Assembly (NCBI GenBank): GCA_900660155.1
Contig: CABFPE010000180.1
Location: forward strand, 816,263-880,262
Origin: Hofstenia miamia
Lineage: Eukaryota; Xenacoelomorpha; Acoela; Hofsteniidae
Direction of reading: 5' to 3'
DNA length: 64,000 nucleotides
The translations under genes were made by a program, and so were the position numbers. Position 1 is the first letter of the stretch. The number at the start of each line of letters is the position of its first letter. Below the pieces are notes generated by a model, which was not told the origin of the DNA, searched no databases, and saw only the letters and a list, made by a program, of their open reading frames with translations. Shown here piece after piece: positions 48,831 through 60,539 of the stretch.

Positions 48831-49045
48831 TCATGATAATAATATCTGTCTTGAAGAACACAAAATAAATTCATCTCTTAACATCTGACTTATGGGACAT
48901 ACTGTATAATAAAGTTTTACAATTTTAAGTAGCAATACAAATATAAACAATACGTTCCAAAAGTTTACCTTGTTCATTGGAAGAGGGGATGGTGTAGGCT
49001 GGGATGAACAGCGCGTGTTGGCTTATAATAATAAATAAAATTAAA

Positions 49046-49824
49046 ACTTTCTCACTTATTAAATTTTTTATCATCAAGCAGATTTTCTCTTAAAGTCTTT
49101 AATTTTTAAATTTAGTTATTTTTTGAGCACGTTGTGCATTTGATTCCATAAATTGCATGTAGTTGTCGTAAATGCATTTTCCCAATAACTTAAATTAACT
49201 GTACATTGTTGATGCATACACAATAAGGTTTATTGTAGCAAATAAAATTATTTATTCTTAAACACCCCAGGGATTTTTAAAAAATTTTCATGATCCTATA
49301 AAATTTTTTTTTAAACTCTAATAGCTCAAAAACTATTAATGGTGTGCTCAATCTGAAAGCACAACATGACAGGAGAGTTTCCTATTCCATACCTTTGGCA
49401 CTGCGAACTTTGACGCTTTGTGCACGGCACGCCTCAATGGTTTTGAAATAATTTTGCACTTATCAAGAAACAGTCAAAGTTCTTTGTTGGCTCCATGGTC
49501 TCAACACTAGGTCCGAAAAGAATTTAAATTTTTTTAAAAAATTCGTCATTTTCAAAGAAAAGTTGTTATCCTTTTCAGCAACCTCTGCCACAGCAATAAG
49601 CTTTAATGGAAATTTTCAAAATTGCCTAAAGGTATGTTCATCCAAAGATCTACCCATGCGGCAGGATTTTCAAATCTGGTAATAGATAGAACAATCAATA
49701 TGGTCAGAGGAAACTGAAAGTTTAACAGTCCTAATTGAAGATCACATATAACACTATCTAAAATAGTAAGTATAATAAACAATATATAATACAGTTTGGG
49801 CTCGTAGGCACCTCGTATGTGCAA
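49046..49824 (-). repeat. Dispersed repeat, right-arm copy
   Basis: Mirror of 34522-35300. It is complete across the interval lost in the 25242-25531 gap. Confidence 0.65.
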
Positions 49825-50475
49825 TAAAGTTTATTATAATACCTTAGCAATTTGGATTTAAAAAGGGTTAGCCTAACGGTAGCTGTCCAGCTATTTGATG
49901 ACATATTTTATTATAGCAAATTGATCGATTGGAAAGCTACAACAAATAAAAATCCCTACTCTTAAACCTAACCTAAGAGCACACAAACAAGTCCCAGCTA
50001 CCAGCTGAGTGTGAGACCGCTCCAAGAATCTCTTTAATCAAATCTGGGGACCACCAACAGACTACTCGTACGCTCAGACGTTTAGCTATCTGTTGTCACA
50101 TATAATCAAACCTGATAATACAATAAAAGAAATCAAACAGTAAATTCATCACGAATTAAATCCATTTCACGCTATTTATAATCATATTGCACAAGCAATT
50201 AAACACTCGGCATGTACCTGTTCGTAGATTCAAATTTGTTTACAATTCATTAATTCATTCATCGTCTGCTTTTGATTACGCAACGTCATCTAATTAGCTA
50301 TAGCGGTTTCGTCTTTTTGATATTGCCAAACCGCTTTGCAGATGAACGTAATATCAAAAACTGCACAATTGTTTTATAAAAAATTAAAAAGATAATAATT
50401 GTGTTTTGTACAAAAGTATAATTAAATTAATTACTGATAGTCTTAGTTACTTCTTTTTATTATCCTTTTGACTTA
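49825..50475. other. Non-coding stretch shared by both arms
   Basis: Mirror of 33871-34521. No gene recognised. Confidence 0.5.
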
Positions 50476-51493
50476 ACACCATTATGCCACATTAGCTCGT
50501 GATGAATCTTCGGTGTGATGCTTTGTGGAATTGGTGTACACAACTCTTTTTGGAACCTAAAGAATATTAGTTATGTTTAAATACCGATCATTGATTTTGC
50601 TGGAATCGGAGTTGAACTAGGTAGTTTCTGTTTATTTCTATAGCTATGGAGTACCCATCTGTTGGAGTCAGATAACCGAATGTGCAGTTTAACCTTAACT
50701 CCCCCTCTGATTATGGAGTATTTACTGAATTTGAATCTTTGACCAATTTTTGTCAAGTAACAATCAATTTTCTGAACAGATACATTCACAGCTGGCGGGA
50801 ATCATGCACAGCTACGTAAACAATCCTAAGAATTATAAACATGATAGAAGAATTCAAAAACTGAACGATTTCTTAAACATTTACTAAAGGCTGTACCATT
50901 TGAAAATGAAGATTGTACTGGTAAGATGCTTGATATCATAAAAAGAAAGGAATTTGAAAAGATTAGAATGCACAAAAACGCAAAAAAATTTTCTCCTATA
51001 GTTAATGAAAATAAATTTTATGCAAGATTGCTTCAATTGAAAAATCAAAACAAAATTACCAAACTTTTTTATGAGAATTGCAAATCAACTGGTCGGTGTG
51101 CATCAAAAGTATATGAATTGGCTAAGGTCCGTGCACCAGAAATACTAGTTACACTGATTGCAAGTTCTTGTTGCAGTATTAATAAAAAATTTTCTGATAA
51201 ATTAAATCCGATTTTGTTGAAACTACCAGAAGCAAAAATCAATACAATGAAACAAGATAGAAAAAAGTTCATAGTATCATATGATTTTAAGAGTTTGTTT
51301 ACTAACGTTAACTAAGCTCAATTCAATCGATGAAAACATCAAATTCACAATGGAAAAGAGAAAAATTTCCATATTAACTTCCTAAATTTTAAAATAATGA
51401 GGGATTCAACATCATTTATAACTGGAATATACAATAAGAAACCATGAGATATCGGCCTATTCCTTAATTTAAATTCAAAATATCCCTAATTAA
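50476..51493. mobile_element. Right-arm-specific block carrying a Penelope-like fragment
   Basis: 1018 bp with no counterpart in the left arm, which has 32838-33870 instead. The junctions are CCTTTTGACTTA on one side and GAATCAATACATAGGA on the other. Confidence 0.7.
50926..51315 (+). pseudogene. Penelope-like element reverse transcriptase, N-terminal fragment
   Basis: A 129-codon frame whose motif order fits Penelope-like RTs. A basic N-terminal region leads to NENKFYARLLQLKNQNKI, then RCASKVYELAKVRAPEI, which stands where the family has YGLPKxHK and is visibly eroded. Next come VTLIASSCCSINKKFSDKLNPIL and KKFIVSYDFKSLFTNVN, the family's hallmark D-x-x-S-L-F-T-N-x-P with the final proline lost. 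Translation stops right there, before the YxDD region. Upstream, in another frame, FLKHLLKAVPFENED probably belongs to the same protein. No GIY-YIG endonuclease found. Dead fragment. Confidence 0.7.
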
Positions 51494-51719
51494 AGAATCA
51501 ATACATAGGATATTCGATATTGCAAACTCTTATGACAACATAAATCAAGAAAGTATCAAATTGAAGGCATTGTAGTGCTGCCTTTCTTAAAAGGAAATGT
51601 TTGCTAGATTTTGGGGCAATTTGCATTTTATTCGCCCATATATTTTCTTGAGCAGTCATAGAAAAAAGTATTTTTAGCGATTTTCCTAAATTGTTCTGAT
51701 TTTGTGATATTACACTTAC

Positions 51720-53194
51720 ATTGCAGTGTCTCGTATTTATCGGTCGTAACACTGAATCCGACGTTGCTCTCAAAACATTGTTGATAATTAAAACGCTGGA
51801 CTGAAAACAAAAATGAACGCCCATATCATGGATCTCATTTGTCAAGTTCTTCACAGAACGAGTTCATATCAATTCTCGGCAAAAAGATCCATCAACTAAT
51901 TCTAGAGAAAGTTAATTGTGCTCCTTGCTTATTAATAGTGGCAGACACAACAAAAGGTATTTCATGCGTATACCAACTTTTGACTGCTGTTGGGTATGTA
52001 TATGTACACCAGCGGTTGCGTCCTTATGAAAGATTAATCAGTTGAAACCATTGATAGACAAAAGCAGACATGGACATGCAAAACCCATTTTGGAATGCTT
52101 GGTTATTAACATCAATGTATCGTGCCTTGCATTTCATTCATACGATTATACGAACTCAATTTCTGGAAAACATCACGGGATGCAAGCAGAATTGTCTACT
52201 TTTCTGTCATGTGATGTTCTATATATTCCATGTCTAGATTACAGAAAAAATAAATTTGTTGAACATTCTTGCATATCATCCAAAATAGTTTCATCTCTTG
52301 ATCTTTGTCAATTTATTATTTTTTTTCTAGTAGCACTAAAAGGCATGCAATTTTATCTTCAAAATTGAAAGAAAGAGAAGGAAAACAGCTATTCCAAAAA
52401 AAACTTTTTGTAACTCGTTGGACAAATCGCGCTGAAACGTTGACAGCAATGTGGGAAAGCTTTAATGATATTGCTGACTTGCTAAATGGTATGTACTCTG
52501 ACAGATAACAAATTCACGTGAGATAAAGCATATTTGTTTTTCAAAAACTTTTCGCTTTAAGAATGTTTTATGTATGATCTTTATGAAGTATGTCCTGGCG
52601 AAAGTCAAGATTTTCATTAAAGAAGTGGAATGGCCATCCCTGAAAATCCTCACAGCTCTACAGTGTTGTGAAGCCACTATTGAAATTCTTAAGGTCTGAA
52701 CTGGTGTTGGTATTGACGCAGAAGCTGAATTTATCACTATTCATCAGCCAAGGAAACTATCGCGGTGCCTAGACGACAGACCTCAACGAAATATAATAAT
52801 TTGTTTCAGATGACATTACTTTTGCAAGTATTTGCTCCACCTTTTAAGAGTGAGAGACCAGATGAGTCCGATATGCAACATTTAATTGATATGTATCCTT
52901 CCTCAATAAAGAAATCCAAAGGTTCTTTTTCTGCCTCTACACTGTAACAGAATATGAGGTTCTTGTCAACCTAAACTTGAAAAATGAAATGAAAACAGTA
53001 CAGGATGCCTTGCTTGTTGTCAGTCAAATGAAGCCACTTTGCCACAGTTATACAAGGCATATGCATTTATGGTAACGGTGATATTCGTTGTAGCACAAAG
53101 TGAAAGGTCATCCATTAAGCTACGTCTACTGAAAAACCATCTGAGAACGTCGTCAAGCAACAACTACTTAGAGCACTTAATTGACATTTTTTGA
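51720..53194 (+). pseudogene. hAT-family transposase, broken (right arm)
   Basis: This resembles the DUF4371/ZMYM-like group of hAT transposases. Pieces in order: CLVFIGRNTES and LKTLLIIKTLD near 51720-51800; SSSSQNEFISILGKKI and CLLIVADTTKGISCVYQL at 51839-52045 (the first catalytic region, IADxTxD in active relatives); SCLAFHSYDYTNSISGKHHGMQ at 52042-52368 (relatives have RGQxYDxxxxMSGKxxGVQ); TKRHAILSSKLKE and LFVTRWTNRAETLTAMWES up to 52508 (the conserved TRWxxR); EFITIHQPRKLSRCLDD near 52725; and the C-terminal dimerisation domain QSERSSIKLRLLKNHLR ending at a TGA at 53192. Frameshifts and stops separate the pieces, so no transposase is made. Confidence 0.78.
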
Positions 53195-53634
53195 GAAAGA
53201 TCTTCCAAAGCAACTGAACACATTAGAACTAATTAACGCATGGCTAAAACTGAAGACCCGTGGTATTGCTTCTAAACAATAAAATTTATTTTTATCAATG
53301 TTTCTATTAATAAGAGATTACTATTTTGTTTATGCTCATTTTTTTAAATACATTTGATAAAGGTATTATAATAATCGTCACTGAATTTTGGTCGACCGTT
53401 CGCTCACTTCTCGAAATTTGAATCATTCCCTACTACTTATATTTTTTAAAGAAACAATTTTATAAATCTAATTCTGCAATTTGTTTGTGGAGTTCCATGA
53501 TTTTTGATGCGTGTTGGTGGCGGGCACTCTATCAGTGCCTCTGCATACACACTCTACTAAGAGTTAATTCATATTTACAAGTGTAAACTCGAAGGAAAAC
53601 GTTGTTGCACATAGGAAATATCATTCATATTCAT

Positions 53635-53659
53635 GGACTACTTATATTATAAGTAGTCC
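53635..53659. repeat. Perfect hairpin, right-arm copy
   Basis: Mirror of 30673-30697. Confidence 0.75.
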
Positions 53660-54098
53660 AGGCATAATTTGTCAAGCGTCTTGTGAAATCACGCAATTGT
53701 ACTAAAAAATAAATATTACAAATTGAATCACGATTAATTGCTGTAGTTAATTGCATAAAATTGTTTCTAACTTATCATTTCTCTTTATACTGATTTGGTC
53801 ACGTAAGATAATATATATTGCACTTGGCAGTTACAAGACCCTTTTGTGCATTGTGGCAGTGGTGTCGAACTTGTGAAACGAGGTTATCTCTTGATGGCAC
53901 ACAAACGTCCTTTTAGTTTTCAGACAAATCAATATTTCTCTTATTTACTTTATTTTTCGAATTCCCTTTATTATATTCCTGTTTTAAACTCAAAGACATC
54001 TGCAATTATTAACTCTAGTACTAATATTTAAGAGGTTCTCAAGTCAAAAAGTTTCGGTTTTATTAATCCCACAAGTAAAATGGGTAATATTTTCAGTG

Positions 54099-54180
54099 TG
54101 GAAATGGAAATGTCCAGATTGGTGAAGTGTAGTGGAAATGGAATTAATTTTTTGGAATGGAAATTTAGTGGAAAATTAAG
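54099..54180 (+). repeat. Degenerate (GGAAAT)n tract
   Basis: TGGAAATGGAAATG and related words recur, locally repetitive like the ATTGGA tract at 19.95 kb. Mirrored in the left arm at about 30152-30233. Confidence 0.55.
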
Positions 54181-56007
54181 TAAATAAAATTCAAATACAA
54201 ATATCCTCAATCCCAGAAATTGTTCAATTAATGCGGCATTTGATGCTAAATCTTTACAATATAAATGCAATTTTTAAAAACAATAACAAAGTTTTAAAGA
54301 AGTCGTGTTAATATTTTTATTATGTCAATATGATGAAAAAATATTTTTTTGTCAAATATTTACTGTCATTACACACTTGTAAAAATGAATATAATTCATA
54401 AATATATAAATAAAATTTCTGCAGAATTTTGATTTAAGTGTAATTTATTCTACATATAGCATCATACTTGTTTTTATAATGATCATAGTAAAATATGCGA
54501 AAATATCAGAGATGAAAAGAAAACATCATAGCGACCCGACCGTCAAAAACGCAAAGCACTGTATTAGAAAAAAATTTAATAACAGCTTTGTTATGATATG
54601 CAACCAGTCATGGTTATAGTCCGTGATCAATAATATACCAGAATTTTACTAAGTGTAACATCATCTATCCATGAATCACTGTATATGTTTCAACCGATTT
54701 GAAATTTTTTGTTACCATTAGTGTCCTTAACCACCAACTTATACTAAAAGTTATGGAAACATGTGGAAATTAATGGGAAATATGGAAAAAAAATTTTAAA
54801 TGGAATCGAAATGAAAGAAAATCACATTTTCATGTGGAACTCTGGATATTTTAGAAAGATTGTAATTGCTCGTATTAATATATATGGAGTCAATTTCAAA
54901 TTCAAAGATAATTCAGGATTAGAAAGCATTAATTTGCATTTGATAAAGAAACTTCAGTGTATAATAATTTATTTCTACAATATTTTCAAACAGATTTGAA
55001 TTGAGTTCAAGTCCGAGAATTAACCATTCCTTGTTCGAATTCATCCGAGAGAATTCGAATTTTTTCGTCACAGACTAATTAGTCCCATTAAATTTAATTC
55101 AGAATTTTTCGGTCGCACGTCATAGCTTCTATGTTGGTCCCAAACTCACTTTCTCCCAACTCCCAGTTGTATGGGACTGAATGGCAGGCAGAACCCTACT
55201 CAAAAACAATGATGGTAGCAATCGAACAGTTCACTGTTGTAATTTAGAAAATAATTACACTTACCTCTCCTCAATATAGCTTCAGTTTCTCTTTGCTCTG
55301 CGAACATGCTACAAAAATTGGGCCTCTAACAAGATAAGCAAATAGATCATAAGCAATTTTGCCTGAGATAATAATTTATTATGCATTAAGTATTTGAACT
55401 GTTGGTCATTCCTCATAATTACAATGTTCTTAAGATGTTTATCTTCGTAGTATCATTGAATCCTGAAGTCCGGTTTATTTGCAACAGTTTGTTAAATATG
55501 ACACGACTTTTGATATTTTTTATGTCTTAGGAATGATATAAATAAAACAAAGATCTCCGATGGTTGTACTGTTAAATCTTATGTTCAATTACAAAATGTA
55601 TACAAATTGCTAATTAGGGGACATATGGGTTAATTGTACACTTTATTTTAGTTGGTTACTGAAATATGACTGTGCTAATCTTTTTAGCACAACTAAATTC
55701 TATCTCTCTCTTTCAACAGTTGAAAATGTAACTCAGGCATTTCAAATTAAAATCTGAAAATTGAACTCAAAAGCTCGCTTTGAACGGCTAAACTTCAATT
55801 ATTAGAAGAATGGATTTAGATTGAATTTAAAATTTAATATGTTTTTTAATGGCACATCTAGAATCCGAACTCAAAATTTCAATTGTACCGTTAAACTTTA
55901 ATTATTAAATGCATAAATTTAGATTGGATTTAAAGTTTGATACGTTTTTTCAAAAGAAAATATAATAATAAAAGTTAATTAATAAAAGTGTTTTCAACTC
56001 TGTAATT

Positions 56008-56017
56008 GTGATTGGTT
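56008..56017 (+). promoter_or_regulatory. Inverted CCAAT / NF-Y-like box, right-arm GPCR
   Basis: GTGATTGGTT, 67 bp before the ATG at 56075, followed by AAATAAATAG. Confidence 0.6.
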
Positions 56018-56074
56018 GAAAATAAATAGCAATAAACTTTGCTTTGGAATTTACTATCTAAATATAGTTGAATA

Positions 56075-57019
56075 ATGAACACCACGTACCCAAATTACAT
56101 AGATTCAACTAATAATTCAATCGTTAATCTTATTGGTGTTTTATTTCTGTGCAGTAGTATTATCGGAATTATTTCTAATGCTTTGATAATATACACCCTA
56201 TATGCATCAAAAGCTTTTCCAAGAAATGCGTTTTTTGTTTATTTGGTCGGATTGGCAATAGCAGATTTCATTTATTCTGGAACTGTTCCAGTATTGTACG
56301 CATTTCAAAGTTTCGTACCGCAAATATCATGGAATTTTGGAAGATACTGCTGGTTTGTATACCCAATTATTTCAGGCTGTTTCTACGTTTCATCAATGCA
56401 GGTAGTTTTAATGAACATCCATCGAATTGTTGCAGTTTACTTCGAATTTTCATTTCAAATGATCAACTCGTATAGGTTTGGGGTGCAATCGAGCCTACTG
56501 GTTTTTGTATTTGGAAATGTCATCTCTTGGGTTCATGCATTTGATCGAAGTTCATCATTGAGAAGGTACCAAGATAGTTCAGGTAATTATATCGTAGGAG
56601 AAATCTGTATCATTTTACAGCCAAGTCAACACAACAATATAAGCTACATTCCTGAATTTGTGAAGATGGCTTTTGGTTATATAATTCCATACTTGACCAT
56701 TTTGCCATGTTCTTTTTTGATTCACTTAAAGGTGTCCAAATTGACATCGAAGCAATCTTCAAAGAAACGTGTAGCTGCTGATCGTCAAATGACAAACATG
56801 TTGATCTTAACGTCTTTGATCTTAATTGCTACGTTTACTCCTCGACTTATATTTATCATATTTGAACTCTTGGAGATCAAAATATTCACCAGTGGATATT
56901 GGGAGAATGTATTTAGGTTGTTACGTTCAATTAATCATTGGTGTAACTACTTCGTTTATATTGCATTATCACCTATGTTTCGAAGATCCCGTTTATCTAA
57001 GAACAATACTCTACATTGA
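56075..57019 (+). CDS. Rhodopsin-like seven-transmembrane receptor, intact single exon (right-arm copy)
   Basis: A 314-residue receptor with the same translation as the gene at 27313-28257, where residue positions are given. The start is supported by the shared MN-x-TYP N-terminus and the CCAAT box spacing. The 3' flank has TGAAATAAAC directly at the stop, so a usable AATAAA signal overlaps the end of the gene. Complete coding conservation between arms contrasts with differences in nearby non-coding DNA (57285-57480). This is compatible with selection, gene conversion, or simply two alleles. A partial third copy of its last 31 codons lies at 58792. Confidence 0.93.
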   Translation: MNTTYPNYIDSTNNSIVNLIGVLFLCSSIIGIISNALIIYTLYASKAFPRNAFFVYLVGLAIADFIYSGTVPVLYAFQSFVPQISWNFGRYCWFVYPIISGCFYVSSMQVVLMNIHRIVAVYFEFSFQMINSYRFGVQSSLLVFVFGNVISWVHAFDRSSSLRRYQDSSGNYIVGEICIILQPSQHNNISYIPEFVKMAFGYIIPYLTILPCSFLIHLKVSKLTSKQSSKKRVAADRQMTNMLILTSLILIATFTPRLIFIIFELLEIKIFTSGYWENVFRLLRSINHWCNYFVYIALSPMFRRSRLSKNNTLH

Positions 57020-58640
57020 AATAAACTATAATTTATTATGCTTGCTAATTGTTATTAATATGTGAATTTACAAGTTTACAAGATGATCAATTTGCATTAA
57101 TATACTTTTATAATTGTTAGGTAGGCCATTTTCTTTATTTATGAATTTTGCTTCATTATAAGGTTTTATAGGTCTATCTGTGGATTATGAATTTCTGCAG
57201 TAAATTTGGATCTTCGGTCAGATTATCAATATTATAAAAATATACCCTAATATAATATATACAAGTCGATTTAAGCTGAATGTTTTGCTAAGATCAATAG
57301 ATAGCAACTATTAACTCTGTTTAGAGTTGAAACAAAGAAATAGATTTACTATAAAATATCTCTAAGCTGCTTCAACCTCAATTGCATGTTTAAAGACATA
57401 AAATCGTGTTGCATATTGTAAAAAATTTTTTGCAAGCTTATTGAAAATTTTAAAATTTGGGGTTTTTGTTAATTTTACTTGTATGTGTGCTTCTTTGTCA
57501 TGACGAATATTTGTGCTAAAAGTTTATTCGTGTCAACAGTATTTGAAATATTAAGAATGATTTGATAAAAATTCAGTCTTCTACTAATCACTACAATTCT
57601 CCGCATAAATGCACCTCCAGGTTTTGATAATCGAGTAGCCTAAAGTCCATAGTGGCAGCAAGCAATAACTGACAACAACTCTTTGTTTGTCTGTAGACAG
57701 AACACCCAACCAGGCTGTAGCACGCTTGGACGAAGTTTGAGGTTGTGTCGTTCTGAATAGGAAGCTTGATCTGATATTAAATCCTAAATGAAAAAAATCC
57801 TGTCTCCCTACGGGCGAGCGCACAAAACGAGAACCATTGTTGACACTGCTCATCAATATAAATGCAAAATTTACGAACGCGGCTGTGATTGTGGTATACA
57901 CAATCCGATGAACAGCACCCCCAGTTATTTCTTTATCGTGTTTGAATTTAGCTAAGGTTTGCAACAATCTAAAACGTCCGAAAAGTAGTAACCAAGTTAG
58001 TCTACAAATGCGTAGTGTGAACTATTTATACAATACCTGTAAAAATATTATTCAGAGTCGTACAATAGATTTTCTAACGGAGACATCCCAGTCATGATCA
58101 AGTGATTCACAAAAGCAGGACGAAGCCCGTGAAAGATTTTGAAAATATTGAATAAATAGACCTAAAAATGAAATTCAGGACTTAGTTTTGAACTTTTTTT
58201 AATATTTAGCTGAAAATTTTTTTGATTTAACCAATCAAAATCAATTTTGAAAACCTGACGGAGCAAATTCCACTATGCCCCCTTACGTACGCCAAGCACT
58301 ACGTGACAGACAAATATGCCGTCATATTTACAAAGTTTAAAATTAAACAAAATTACATCACAGCGAATTAAGTACGTAAGCCAATCACCAATGAATGTAG
58401 ATTGAATCTCCATTCGATGTTGTGTCGAGGACATTTGTTTGGGTTGATGCTACAATAGTGTTTGAAAACAATTATGTAGAAAGTGCTTGTCACTATACGT
58501 ACGTGCAGGTGTGGATGCGATCGTAAAAACCATAGATAAGATAAAAATTCAAAATATCGCAGTTTATTTAAAATTGCAAATGCTTAAAAAAGCTATGCTA
58601 TGGAAGGAAGTTCTTAAACTTAAACAGACTGACGTCCTTT
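57020..58640. other. Non-coding distal part of right arm
   Basis: Mirror of the left-arm region 25700-27312. No gene supported. Confidence 0.5.
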
Positions 58641-58790
58641 TATACAAAAAAACCATTTTTCCACATTTAGAAAGAATTTTCTCCAAGCCTACTACCATAT
58701 TTGAAAATCCTGTCGCATCGGCAGGTCTATTGATGAACATACCTTTATGCAATTTTGAAAATTTCCATTAAAGCTGATTGCTGTGGCAGA

Positions 58791-58791
58791 N
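58791..58791. other. Single N at contig junction
   Basis: A placeholder between duplicated segments at the outer boundary of the right arm. Confidence 0.8.
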
Positions 58792-58887
58792 CGTTCAATT
58801 AATCATTGGTGTAACTACTTCGTTTATATTGCATTATCACCTATGTTTCGAAGATCCCGTTTATCTAAGAACAATACTCTACATTGA
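58792..58887 (+). pseudogene. GPCR C-terminal fragment (TM7 and tail)
   Basis: 31 codons and a stop matching the end of the receptor at 56075: RSINHWCNYFVYIALSPM and the basic tail. The fragment begins at the base after N58791, so the truncation marks the contig edge and the rest of a third gene copy may exist elsewhere. Confidence 0.85.
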
Positions 58888-60539
58888 AATAAACTATAAT
58901 TTATTATGCTTGCTAATTGTTATTAATATGTGAATTTACAAGTTTACAAGATGATCAATTTGCATTAATATACTTTTATAATTGTTAGGTAGGCCATTTT
59001 CTTAATTTATTTATGAATTTTGCTTTATTATAAGGTTTTATAGGTCTATCTGTGGATTATGAATTTCTACAGTAAATTTGGATCTTGGGTCAGATTATCA
59101 ATGTTATAAAAATATAGACTAATGTAATGTCTACAAGTTGATTTAAGCTGAATGTTTTGCTAAGATCAATAGATAGCAACTATTAACTCTGTTTAGAGTT
59201 GAAACAAAGAAATAGATTTACTATAAAATATCTCTAAGCTGCTTCAACCTCAATTGCATGTTTAAAGATATAAAATCTTGTTTCATATTTTAAACAATTT
59301 TTGCAAGCTTATTGAGAATTTTAAAATCTTGGGATTTTGCTTAATGTGCTTGTATGTGTGCTTCTTTGTCATGACGAATATTTGTTCTAAAAAGTTTATT
59401 CGTGTCAACAGTATTTGAAATATTAAGAATGATTTGATTAAAATTCAGACTTCTACTCATCACTACAATTCTCCGCATTCATGCACCTCAGGTTTTGATA
59501 ATCGAGCAGCCTAAAGTCCATAGCAATAACTGACAACAACTCTTTGTTTATCTGTAAACAGATCATCCAAGCAGGCTGTAGCACGTCGTGGATGAAGTCT
59601 GAGGTTGTGTCGTTCTGAAGGAAACTTGATCGTACTTTAAAACCTAAGTGAAAATAGAATCTTCTCTCTCTCTATCTACGGGCATGGCACAAAACGAGAA
59701 ACACTATCGACACTGCCCATCAACATAAATGCAAAATTTACAAACGCGGCAGTGATTATGGTATACACAATCCGATGAACAGCACCCTTATTTATTGCTT
59801 CATTGTGTTGGAATTTAGCTAAGGTTTGCAATCAAGTTGAACAATTTAAAACGTTCGGAAAGTAGCAACCAAGTTAGTGTACAAATGCGTACAGTGCGAA
59901 CTATTTATACAATACCAGTAAAAATATTAATCAGAGGCGTACGCAAGATTTTCTAACGGAAGACATCTCAGTCATGATCAAGTAATTCACAAAAGCAGGA
60001 CGAAGCCCGTGAAAGATTTTGAAAATATTGAATAAATAGACCTAAAAATGAAATTCAGGACCTAGTTTTGAACTTTTTTTAATATTTAGCTGAAAATTTT
60101 TTTGATTTAGCCAATCAAAATCAATTTTGAAAACCTGACGGAAAAAATTTCACTATGTCCCCCTATATACGTCACTGCAAATTTAATACGTAAGCCAATC
60201 ACCAATGAATGTAGATTGAACCTCCATTCGATGTTATGTCGAGGACTTTTGTTTGGGTTGATGCTACAATAGTGTTTGAAAAAAATTATGTAGAAATTAC
60301 TTGTCACTGTACGTACGTGCATGTGGGGATGCGATCATAAAAACCGTAAACAAGAGAAAACGATAGAAATTTTCCCTGGTAGCAACAATATATTTATTAA
60401 AATACGGTAGTTTATTTAAAATTTTCAAATATATAAACAAGATATTCTATGGAAGCAAGTTCTTAACCTTAAACAGCCTGACGTCATTTTTATAGAACAA
60501 ACCATTTTTCCACATTTAGAAAGAATTTTCTCCAAGCCT
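58888..60539. other. Diverged copy of GPCR 3' flank
   Basis: Matches 57020-58700 with indels. No intact open frame. Confirms that the 127-codon frame in the other copies is not conserved. Confidence 0.55.

Larger units (their letters stand above)
53195..56007. other. Non-coding stretch between hAT and GPCR (right arm)
   Basis: Mirror of 28325-31137. It has the same hairpin (53635-53659) and a GGAAAT-rich tract at 54099-54180. No gene recognised. Confidence 0.5.
42673..58790 (-). repeat. Right arm of about 16.1-kb inverted repeat
   Basis: Reverse complement of 25532-41672; see that entry. The arm ends at a single N (58791) only 10 bases from where the left arm meets its own gap at 25531. Confidence 0.95.

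Noticed and set aside
25532-58790. Missed-adapter (hairpin read) artefact as explanation for the palindrome
   Set aside because: The arms differ by a non-homologous 1-kb block, a stop-generating cluster and shifted N positions, which a self-folded read would not produce.
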